Shown piece by piece: positions 22,887 to 33,739 of a stretch of DNA of 64,000 bases. Below the pieces are notes generated by a model. The model did no database searches. It worked only from the letters and a program-made list of their open reading frames with translations, and was not told the DNA's origin. Each line of letters starts with the position of its first letter. Within the stretch, counting starts at the first letter, position 1. Both the position numbers and the translations under genes were made by a program. The DNA is from Tomocerus qinae (Eukaryota > Arthropoda > Collembola > Entomobryomorpha > Tomoceridae): the NCBI GenBank assembly GCA_020055645.1, contig CM034547.1:32246909-32310908 (forward strand). Direction: 5' to 3'.

Positions 22887-25335
22887 ATGGCCCCATATCT
22901 GCCAATTATCATCATATGCATTGCATTCGCTTTTGGACCATTCACAAATGGGTTCCAACATCAGAAATCCGAAAATCCTATCCCTCGAAATGGTAGGTGC
23001 ATTTTATTTGCTATAATTACATCATAATCACAGAATTATAACATGTATTGGGTGACCGGTGAGTCATGAAGGCCACTAAAGTATTGGATAAGTATTGATA
23101 ATACTGTTAAGCATTAAGTATATGTGAATTGGATAGGTTCGTAATAAGTTCCTATTTCATATTACGATCCCTTTAAGACAATGATAAACTCAATATTATT
23201 CCTGAGATGATATGATTGAAAGGAACTATATTCATATCATGCTAGTTCCGTTGGAGAATTCTTGTAACTGTGTAGTGTAGAGGTACCCCAAAGTTACAAA
23301 ATTTGCGTATTGGTTTATGTCTACAAGGGGCATTGTAGGATAAATATTTATTCAGGAACGATGAAATCTTCTCAGACAAGACAACACCGATAACATTTCC
23401 ATCGATTGCTAGTTATAGGAGAAACACACAGAACATTGGTTAACAATAACAAAGAACATGTCAAACAGAACCAGTTGAGACCTTTCAATTTTTATATCCT
23501 CATAATATAATTATTAATCATACAATACAACATAGAATGACGAACAAGTTGAGACATTTCAGGAATATTGCTACTACCTAGACCTACACGTTTTAAAATA
23601 TGTAGTGGCAAGTTGTTAATACCCAATGGATGATTTGTCATAATGTTTGCACATTCTTGAGGCAGCCTTAATATGAAAATGTGTAATAGCTATAAATCGT
23701 AGGTACTTATTTATGATTTAAATTTTTTGTAATTTAATTTATTCTATTCCTTAGAGCCGAGAATAATGACACGACAGCAAACAACGCCGGATTCAAGGGA
23801 CACTTTCATGAAGAGTAAGAAAAAGTTCATGGTTTATATTGTATTTGTAGGCAATTTAAATTATGCTTTACAAAACATGATTTAAACTCAATCTTCAATT
23901 CTTATTCTATAGGGATTTTGGCAAAAATTCAAGGACCACAGCCAGCTGCCCTACCCCCTATAAGTGAATCCAAACCAGTTCAACCACAAGTGTTTCAACC
24001 ATTGGGTTATCAATACCAACTGCCTCCTCCACATTTTGTGGTACGAAAGATGTAAAATGTGTAATAAAAAGTAGTTTAAATGTCACAATTGTATTAACTT
24101 ATTATTTATCATTGCTAGTACCGCTATCCTCCGCCTTATTTCCGGCGTGAAAAAAGTGAGAAATCCAATTCAAGCGATAGCGACTCAACTGTAGTGGAGG
24201 AAACCCCAAATCCAGTGGTGACAACATCAGCCCCCCCAGTTCCAACTACCACTGAGAAAGCAATTGCACCACCAAGATTTTACAGAGGTCCGCAGTCAGA
24301 ATCGGATTCCATTTCAATACCCATTTTGCGTTCAGATATTCAAGGTGTTCAAGACTATGAAAGAAAAGCAGAACAAAAGCCAATTCAAGCAACTAAATGT
24401 TATGTGTCTCAGAAATCCCTGATTCCCCTACCGCCTATTCCTCTGCCATTGTACAATACCTTTGGATATGGGTTTCCTTTTGGATATCAACACTTACAAC
24501 CGAGTTACACCTCTCCCGGTGGGGCCTATGGAAATCACCTGCTCCCTATGTCGCCCTACACGAGATATCCTATTATTTACTTTGTTCTACCTAAGGTAAC
24601 ATGGCATTCATTCATACTACATTCAATTTTTCAATTTCGACCCGTCTTCACTTCACTGTCCTTTTCAGAAAAAACCCGGGGACAAAGAACCTTTCGATTT
24701 GATTGCCATGGAAGAAAATAAAGTTGTAACACGTCCTGTAGCAGCGCCTACCCGACCTGCAGTAGCATCAACCCGTCCTGCACCACCATCAACTCGTCCT
24801 GTGGCTACACCAACCCGTCCTGTAGCAGGACCAACTCGTCAACCTGTAATTGGGATTGATAAACCGAGTTCTGTTGAAGTAACATCCGAACATACCCTGC
24901 AGGTGTTACATTTATTAAATACAGATCCATATTTAAAGCGGCTTAAATGACCTTAACGAAGGATAAAAATCAAGATAAAGGTTTAATAAAATAATCTGTA
25001 AGTAGGGAACTTTGGAAAACTTCTCGCCCGCGCCTTCTCCAAAACCTACACCGGTGGTTGAGTCCTCTATTGAAGAAATTGTGGAAATTGATGTAGATCC
25101 GGTCTCTAAGCTGCTGGATATATTGACGGGAACTTCTCATGAGCCAAAAGAGAAGCAAGAAAAAGATCTTGTAAATCCTTCTACATTGAGACCAAATGTG
25201 ACTGAATCCAAATCCAATTCGGATGGGAAATCTCACCTAAAAACTGTCGATGTTGCTGAAGCAAAGGAAGATGCAGAATCCCCGACCACCACATCTCGTC
25301 AGAAATCCCGAAAATTTAATTTAAAGCGTTTTTAA
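22887..25335 (+). CDS. secreted proline-rich low-complexity protein, function unknown
   Basis: Six exons in consistent phase: 22887-22992, 23755-23814, 23913-24040, 24119-24595, 24669-24902 and 25006-25335, about 444 residues. Residues 1-22 form a signal peptide (MAPYLPIIIICIAFAFGPF). The mature protein is rich in Pro, Thr, Ser, Gln and Tyr: YQYQLPPPHF and YRYPPPYF in exons 3-4, PLPPIPLPLYN with Gly/Tyr-rich sequence in exon 4, and at least five TRP repeats (PTRPA, STRPA, PTRPV types) in exon 5. Exon 6 is acidic then basic and ends RKFNLKRF. The last donor (GTGTTA at 24903) is weak but keeps frame; without it the protein ends at 24950. It looks like a structural extracellular, cuticle, or secretory-gland protein. 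No family is recognised. Confidence 0.7.
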
Positions 25336-25533
25336 TACTATGGTTCTGACTGATCTGTCTATAACTAGGATTTACAGTATAAGACTAGGGGTTGACATGT
25401 AAATCGATAACGATATATAGAAGCCTTGCCTTTTCAAATGAATATTAGTGAATATCCAAATTCATTGTTACAATCAAAATAGGTATTGGCTATTTTGATA
25501 TCAGAAAATCCCTGTTACACTTCTCACTTCTTT

Positions 25534-27751
25534 CTAATATCTGTATTTCCATTCTGTAAAGCGATGGATTTGTATCCATAAGTTTTCTTGGAATTTCATT
25601 AAGCCTTTAGCGACCACATGATTAACATTTTCAAATATTTCGTTCAAAAATGCCAATGATGATATAATTAGTCCGATGGCTAAGATAACGAGAATTCCTG
25701 TTATATCATAATGCCGCAAAGCGACGAATCCCTTAAGTCTGTCCTTACTCCTCTTGATGGCGGATTGTATTGGTGATGTATGATTATCATTTTTAGCATT
25801 GCGTAGTCCCTGCCAGAAAACGTACTGGCTATAGTCCTTTTCCCACTTTTGTGTAAAACCGGTCTACAAAAACTGTCTGTTTAGTATATTATTATTATTG
25901 ATACATAACGTATTGAATTTTTGCTTATTAAAAATTTACTTCAAAGAAGCGATTCACTCCTCCGTTTACATTTATTTTCCTTTTCAGATCTGAGAATTTG
26001 TAAATCCATAATCGAAAAACTGGAAAGTTTTGGTCCTTGGATATCTACTCGTAAAATGAAGTTATGCGATTTTATGGAAAATCATGAGAAATACAATACC
26101 TACAGATAGAAATAATACATGGCAAAGTAGATTGAAGAAAATAATAGTGTATTATGTGCCTACTTTAACCAAAGTAGTTCCTGCAGTGGTGACATAATGC
26201 TGAAATGCGTTAACTCTTAGTCGATTCTCTGCCACAAGACATGCAAAATCATCGAGGACTGTGGCATTTCCCATGCAATCTTGGATTGAGTAACTTTTCA
26301 GACGAAGAGGTGTAGACAGAGCTCTGTACTTTGCAAAAAAGTGACTACTTGCACTAATATTTACATCTCCTTGTAAGATGGCTCGTGTCTGCAAAATATC
26401 AACATCCTCAGGCATAGTCGCTTTCTGTAAAGTGCTTAGGAAAATATCAAGTAGCTGTGTTACCTGATGAAAATTAGGTGTGCCAAGACTATAAGAAGAG
26501 TTTGCCAATGTTTTCCATGTTGTTGGAATTTTTGCTAGTGTAGGATTTCTAATGATGTTAAATAGACGGGATGTATAGCCAGTACAGATTAAAATGGCAA
26601 AAAAATGCCAGGAAGCAACGATGCATCGTAAGGCAGTTGAAGAAACGATTTTCTTGTTGTAATTATCCTGAGCTACTAAACTTCTCAACAAGTAGTAGCT
26701 AATGGAAGATAAAAACAACGAGGATTGCACTTCTCTATAATTTGTTGTCAGTAAAATTGCACAAATTATTTCGCAATTGGATGACATTTGTATAATATTA
26801 TAATGAGTCTTACAAGCTTCAAGCTTACTATACTCATGGCAAATGATACCTGTTGACGAAGAAAAAGTTTGTTCGGAAAGTTCCAATTCCTATGAAAGTA
26901 ACAGCTGCAGGTAGAAACGAGACTAGGATAATTAACCAAACTAGAGGCTCAAACGGTCTCAGAGATGTTATCAAACGTAATTTTCGTCTGTTGAAAAATA
27001 TAGCATTTTAATATTCTGTAAGTTCATGAAATTTTGTAAATTCCGTACCGTGGTAATCCTACTGCAAAAGAAAACAACGACTCTCCAAAATAGGATGTAA
27101 AATTAGCACCCTCCGGGATTTCTGCCCCAGGAAGAGTTAATGACATGACTATATAAGGAGTCACAAGGCTGTCGTGGATTGCATCACGATTGATATGTGC
27201 AGCCTGCTTCAAATCAATAGTTCTGAATTGACAGCTGAAATTTAAGTAATCTGAAACGGCTCCTATCAGAATAAATTGCATTGGGGAATCAACAGTCCCC
27301 CTCTGAAAAATATTGAATCATAATTACAGATGTTAATGTAAAAAGAAAATCATTCAAAATTTTGTGTTACATAATAATCCATAATTTAATCAGTAGATAA
27401 TAATGTAGTAGTAATGTTTCCAGTGCACAATATAGGATAACATTGACTTACCCTTGATTTATTCTGGAATATATTACAATCCTCCTCTATAGATACACCC
27501 GTATCGTATATATTGATCTTGGTCTCATTTTCTTGAGTAACATTTTTCAAAACAAATTGTCTTCCATCTTGCCTTTCTAAAAAAGTACTCCAATTGTAGG
27601 AGGAAATGTTGTTAAAATAAATAATATCTTTGTTACTAACATTTTGAAATATGAAATGCTTTCCGTTGCAAACAAACCAATTAGTGTAGATTAAAATGTA
27701 TACCATGGCTAATAAACTTCGACTTATGAATCTAAGAACATGGAAATGCAT
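25534..27751 (-). CDS. divergent ionotropic receptor (iGluR-like chemosensory channel)
   Basis: Six exons in consistent phase: 27751-27452, 27302-27049, 26987-26850, 26698-26164, 26044-25970 and 25863-25534, about 543 residues. A signal peptide lies at the start (MHFHVLRF...FVCNG). Ligand-binding lobe S1 includes NFTSYFGESLF. Exon 3 holds transmembrane helix 1 (PLVWLIILVSFLPAAV). Exon 4 carries the pore-to-M2/M3 region with CIVASWHFFAILICTGYTSR and LANSSYSLGTPNF, the usual IR pattern after M3. The short exon 5 and exon 6 join as KIN/TGFTQKWEKDY, the typical pre-M4 region, then the M4 helix GILVILAIGLIISS. Insect IRs are divergent glutamate-receptor relatives that detect odours, tastes, humidity or temperature. 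The amino-terminal domain is short; a preceding ORF at 27947-28180 might be a missing upstream exon. Confidence 0.82.
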
Positions 27752-27946
27752 ATTGTGTTGCCCCAAACAGTCAATCGTATACTGGGTATACTATTTCCTA
27801 ATTTTTCACTGATGTATAATAACATATTAGAAATCTAGAACTTAAATCCATACCCGTGAAATGAGAAATATTTTATAGCATGCATAGTGCCCAACGGCCC
27901 AAATGCCATCATATGTAGTACAAAAGACCAATAGATTGTGATGTCA

Positions 27947-28180
27947 CTACTTCAAGATAGATATAAGTAGTTCTCTATTCTTTGTCCATGTCTTGACATT
28001 GAGACTGTCAAGATGTTGAACCATTAGCCATACATTTTGGTGACCTACATTTTTTTGCGAAATGATTCTCTCAGAATTTGAAAGGAGGCACTTATAAATC
28101 TTGAGCTCGTTATTGCATTTAATGGATTGTGCAAAATTTACATAAAAAGCCTCTGTATTAAAAGGATTGGAAAAATCCAT
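27947..28180 (-). other. orphan ORF, 77 codons, possible upstream exon of the ionotropic receptor
   Basis: A protein-like ORF (balanced composition, two Cys, WLMVQHLDSLNVKTW) lies 196 bp upstream of the receptor start on the same strand. Ionotropic receptors often have an extra N-terminal part, but I find no good donor in frame at its end. It may be a decayed exon, a separate small gene, or chance. Confidence 0.3.
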
Positions 28181-29353
28181 TAAGATATTAATAAATCAGC
28201 ATAATATAATGGTATAAAATATGCACAAAGACTTGCATGTGTAAATGTGGATTCTTCTTAGAGGTAAGTGTTTAGGTAGACAAGACGGTTCCTACAATTC
28301 ATACGACTTTACCATGTTACACATTAGACATCCTGTACACAATAAACAAGCACTGTAGGATGTACATTCAAATATTACATAATTTATGAATGAGCAGTAG
28401 TGAAGTGATGAAGTTGGTGGAGTTCACAACTTTCAAAGTGTTACCTATCCTACTAATTACTTGCCTTACCTATTCTTCCACAAATTGATTTGTTGCCCAT
28501 AAAGAGGAATCTGACTACAATTAATATTCAACTTGTTACATGCGTTGTAGAAACTAACCCCACATTTTACGTAGAAGTTGAATGTATTTCACAATTTGCA
28601 TATATTAATTCCCACAAAGAGGAGTTACTACTTCTCTTAAATATTCTACCTCTATACCTTTGGTATTCTGGGTAGTAGTGCTTGTCATACATTTAGTCTA
28701 CTTATTCATCAAATAATATTTCATTTCCGTTTTCTTTCTTCCATTTTCAGTTCTTGGGACGCAGCAATAGACATTCAATTGCTAATAATGATGACAGGAA
28801 ACGAAAAGCAACCAAATCGATATTTAATATGTATTTGTCTCTTAAATGTGTGCATGTGTCTTTGATGTTTGATAAGCGTATTTAGGTTAGGGCTTTATGC
28901 AATGCATGCTGCGTAGGAATGGGACCTACATACACTCATGAATCACCACTTCATTCCACTGCTATTGAATTTGCTAACTATCAAGATCATATCGACCAAA
29001 CATCCGGAAATGGTAAATGCTGTGTCAAAGAAACTCGGCTGTTACGGTATTCGTTCAAAGAGTCAAATCATAGAAATATTCCATTTTAAGCAACATAGCC
29101 AGGATAGTATTGTATTATTACAACACATATTGTATAGGTATGGTACCTCCACGTACTAATACGCAGTACGCACACGTAGGCATATTATTTTCTGCACATG
29201 CAGAATTACGGTTCTAATTCCGAGACACACCTAACCACTTACCTTGTTTTGGTTTTAAATGTGTCAGTTGGAAATCTGGGACCTAAGGGGGACAAAATCG
29301 AGCTAAAGAACTGTTAGCACTAGAAAGATATTTATTTAGATTTACAAATAGAA
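28181..29353. other. intergenic, nothing recognised
   Basis: AT-rich spacer between divergently transcribed genes. The ORFs at 28490-28675 and 28938-29159 are low-complexity chance frames. Confidence 0.4.
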
Positions 29354-30020
29354 ATGCACAGATACACTCGATACAGTGACTACTATCCAACACCTCATCG
29401 CTATCAGTACAGATACTTTTATCCGCAACCAGTTCTTCCAGCAACTCGAGGAGTAGGTCACAAATAAGTAAAATAATTAAACGGAAAGTAATAGCATTAC
29501 TATCCGTTTAATTAAAATTGATGAAAAGTTAAAGAATGTTCAATTTTCAAAAATTCTTCTATCATCTTTGTAATATTGATTGATTGTTAATTGTGGAATG
29601 TTTCAAGGTCGAACTTCCGAGAACGCACAATTGTAGTGCTCACGCTCATGATCATAATGATCATAGTTGTCGAGTATGGAATAAAATTGGAGCAAGATGC
29701 GCCAATCTGGAAGATGAGAAAACGGCAGTGCGAGAACATGCTTTGAAAAAAGTCTTACCGTGGAGAGTGGCTCCTTCTAAAGATGTGCTGTCGGACACTT
29801 CTTTCTAGTAAGTCGTATTACATAAAACAATTCTGGATTCCCAAACCTGGTTTAAATGAAATATTATTTCTATTAAAGTACAGGGAGAGGAATATCTTAT
29901 AATGGAAGCTCGGCCATATTCGATACACCGATGATAGATAAATTCCCTAATTTAGTTACGGCTTCAAACATTTGCTCATCGCATGCAAATCGAAGTTATA
30001 CTTATCCTGGAGCAAAGTGA
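29354..30020 (+). CDS. unrecognised 146-residue protein upstream of tektin
   Basis: Three exons in consistent phase: 29354-29452 (GTAGGT donor), 29608-29807 (GTAAGT donor) and 29879-30020, ending in TGA. The N-terminus is Tyr/Arg/Pro-rich (MHRYTRYSDYYPTPHRY). The middle has a His/Asp-rich loop (HAHDHNDHSC) that could bind metal and then a charged helix. The C-terminus is DTSFYTGRGISYNGSSA and a Ser/Tyr-rich tail ending YPGAK. It has no signal peptide or membrane helix. The small, Tyr/Pro-rich composition and position about 480 bp upstream of a tektin on the same strand recall microtubule inner proteins, but I recognise no specific family. Confidence 0.6.
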
Positions 30021-30495
30021 GACTGCATACAAGAATTTATTGATAAGAATTTTTCACAGTATTTTTCTATGTATTTATTTGTTGTACCTACTTCCCTTTC
30101 CGTATTTTCATTCCTAAATCTTTGTTCTTGAGATAATATCAGAGAAGCTGCCAAAATACACCCAGACCACAGTTTGTCTAGAATATTACGGATTAAAATG
30201 TTCATGTGTATTAATTTTTCATACTATAAGATATGAGATATTTTTTCTAATAGATATTGAAAAGAATTTTAAAAAGAATTAATAATACCATGTCATGTTA
30301 TCATTGAAAACATTAACAAGACTTGGTTGTGTCTGTAGTCTGTAATAAGATTACAGTATGTGGTTAGTATTTTTGGGGTTCTCTGATGATAGTGAAAATG
30401 TTCACCACATGAATGAGAGTCGGAAATGAGAAATCAGTATTCGGTACTCGGTCAAGGTGTACTCGGTAGCATCAAGGTAGTATTCGGTCATAGGC

Positions 30496-32359
30496 ATGTA
30501 TCTTGGCAACATTATCACTTTCTGTATTATAATTTGTCAAAGATTGGTCAAATTATTCTGGAAGCCATTCTTGTCTCAAAATACAAAGTTAAAAATTGAC
30601 ATTTTGATCTTGTCTCAAAGATATTCCCCTGAAGAGTGGAGAATAAACAACAAGCAGATTTGTTCTGGAGCGGAGTGCGCTCATAACACAGCAATAATGG
30701 TTCGATCTGACGCAAGCACCTGTGTTGAAGAAACTGACAAGGAACAAATTCGTTGTCACACAGACTCAAATAAGGACATAGATAGTCGTGTTCATGATAT
30801 ACAAAGATGGTCTGATAATCTCAAAGATGAACTTAGATACAATATCTCACAGACCCATGATATGATGGAACTGAAGGAACGCTTAGAAATCATGATCAAG
30901 GTTTATTGAAATGCTGCCTGTTTATATCATTTATTACATAACTTGCTTAATGGAAGTCAAGGTATCTCTAATATCATTGAAATATTGGTTTTTAAATAGA
31001 GTATTGAAAAGCCTTTGGAAATCGCGCAGGAAAACTTGATGACAAGAAACACACGACAAGGTGTTGAGTTGGTTCATGACTCAGTGGAAGAATCTCTATT
31101 AAAAGAAGTAAGATTAGCCATTTTAAAATGTTACATACAAAAGGAATATCTGTTACGTACATTTAATAATAGAAAATGATGTATACAGGTTGAGATTTTG
31201 CGCAAAAGCGAAGAAAAGCTTTTGGAAGAAATGGATCGTTTAAATTCTCAAATGACACACTTAAGAGCTGCAAGACATGAAATAGAACTGGATATTCGTA
31301 ACAAAGAGTTGGCTAAAAAGACTGACGAATGCGTGAAAATTCTGAACACTCTATCCTCTGAGATCGGACATGTAGATTCAGCTAGCAGTGGAATGATGAC
31401 GTAATAAGTTGTTAATAAACTTGTTGTTACAACTATTTCTACAAATACTCCAGCAAAAACAGAGGAGTTTACATGGGTCAATAATATGCCCTATTGGTGT
31501 ACATGTAATAACGATGTTTAGAGCAATAGGGTACATTATTGAAGTCCTCTATTGCAAAAGCATAACAATACTATAATTGTAAATATAAAAATGAAATTCC
31601 GAATGATAATATTTTAAGGACGAGTACTCCGACATCTTGGCTCCAAAATACTCAAGCGTTAATTCAGCGGTCCCAAGAAGAAAGAAACTCGAGCCAAGTT
31701 CTCTATGCTGAAATTAGTCGGACTATGATCTCTTGTGCAGATGAATGTTTCGCCACTTGGTATGAAACAAACACGAGCTTCAACACAAGGATTTGTGAGA
31801 CAACAAACGCTAAACAACTGGCTGAGAAACAGCTACACAGGATTAAAACAGATATTGACAACTTAAATCGACATATGATTGAGGTCCGGAAAGCTATCGA
31901 TGATAAGAAACCCTTGCTAAAGGTAAACATTTTTAATATCTGTTCTGTAATGTATTGTGTTCCCATAATTTGTTAAAAATGCAGTGAAACCAGTAGGCAT
32001 TGTTTCGAATGTTGTTTGAGTAGCTGGCCCAGGCTCGTTTAGAAAAAAGAAAACAACGACCTGCAATGGAACTTTGCAGAGATAAAGCTATGTTGGCCTT
32101 GATTAAGGAAATCCATACCTTGAAAACAGCTGTTGATCAGTTATCGAGCAAATTGGAAAATATGGAAGTGACCATGTCACAACTGATGAAAAGCAAAGGG
32201 ACATTGGAGCATGATTGTAAACTAAAGGAGGTTGCTCTCTTCATCGATAGAGAAAAGTGCCTTTCTCTTCGTCTTACCTTCCCAATTTCAACTTTCAAGG
32301 AAACAAGACATCCCAAGAAAATCGCATCTAATGGATTGTCTGATAGTCGTATACGTTAA
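30496..32359 (+). CDS. tektin
   Basis: Five exons: about 30496-30900, 31000-31107, 31189-31400, 31619-31922 and 32024-32359, in consistent phase, about 454 residues. Homology starts at about 30622 with RYSPEEWRINN; the sequence before it (from ATG 30496) is not tektin-like, so the true start may lie in another upstream exon. Clear landmarks are PLEIAQENLMTRNTRQGVE with VHDSVEESLLKE, LRAARHEIELD, AKQLAEKQLHRIKTDI, the family signature nonapeptide as RPAMELCRD (usual form RPNVELCRD), and FIDREKCLSLR near the end. Tektins are coiled-coil filaments inside doublet microtubules of cilia and flagella; in arthropods they are mainly in sperm and sensory cilia. Paralogue type is not decided by eye. Confidence 0.92.
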
Positions 32360-33739
32360 ATACGTTGATACTAGAACGGAAAAAATTTACCTTTTATTCT
32401 TCTCACTCTGAATACTGTAAATACTAAGAACAGTGTAGAATAATTGGCTACAAAATCCATTACTGCATACCTATATCTTATATTATATCATCTTTAATAC
32501 TATATATATAGTACAGATATCATGATAATTTTGCTGTATTGTCAAATTGCTATATACATGAAATAGTCGAGTTGATGTAGATTGTTGTGTGAAAATGGGC
32601 AAACGAATAAACTATTCTTTGCAAACGTCTATTTTACTTGTATTTATACTACTACTACTTAATATTTATAGAATTCCTTATTGGTAAGTGCAGCAGGGCT
32701 TTATAAACTGTATCAGTATTTCTTAGAGTCTTAGCATTTAGCGCTGAAAGCTACAGAACTAAGTATGGAGGTCATGAAGAGTGCAGTGACATTGTGTTAT
32801 AGACATACACAACCTCTTTTATTTACCAGTTACTGTCTATATAAGCATTGATGCAATTTAATGAACCTCGGATGCAATATTTCGTTACATGAGTAATACT
32901 TTACAACATAACAGGCAACAAATTATACACGGGTGTTATATCTTGTGAGTTTATGATTACAAAGAGGATGGCAATGTCACCTGGCGTATTAACTGTATGT
33001 AGTTTATTTACTCGAATTTATCTTTATCTTTGAGGTAATGTAAATCATACGTAATACCTCCCTCACTTTTCCAGATTTGAGCATGATGATTAATCGATAT
33101 TGATTGTGGTAACTGCGACCAATGATATAATAATATAACTTGATAAATGTTGAGAACATATCCGAAGGCTGGTGTAGTTATGGAATAGTTGGAGTAGAAA
33201 TAATTATAACTGTAAGTAAAGGGTTTAAATAGCATATTATGCGCTTTTAAACTAAAATCACAGTTCCCGTTGTTCTCATTTTATCATACCTATATGTATA
33301 TAGATTAGATATAGATACAAATAGTATCAATAGTAAGCAAACGTCATGAATTCAATTTTCACCACAACGGAGGCACAAGATAAGCAACTAATATTCATGA
33401 TTATTATAGATAAGCCTTATATGAAAGCTCTCGGTATGAAATGTAACATGCAAATACCTTCTGCAGAGATTGATGGTTATTGCAAATATCTTTATCTAAC
33501 GAATAGTGAGCCACACAAGGTGGGAGTTCCATGCAATCCCACTGTAGTTCATCTCCATTTGCTTCTTCAAAAAATTTTTATATCATTTTTTGTTGGACCT
33601 TGCAATAGAGCATTAGAGCCAGAAACAAATATGGTGTAAAAATAGTATTACTACCATATCTGTCAAAGGCAATCAGTACACCTTTTCAGTGATTCCGGGA
33701 TTAAAAGTTTCCACACACTTCCACAGAAATCCACACACA
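32360..33739. other. intergenic, nothing recognised
   Basis: 3' flank of the tektin gene (a possible AATAAA at about 32606) and the upstream region of the kinase gene. The ORF at 33346-33639 (97 codons) has no domain and no splice partner and is not called. Confidence 0.4.

Noticed and set aside
33346..33639. Plus ORF of 97 codons before the kinase gene
   Set aside because: No domain, no splice partner, unremarkable composition.
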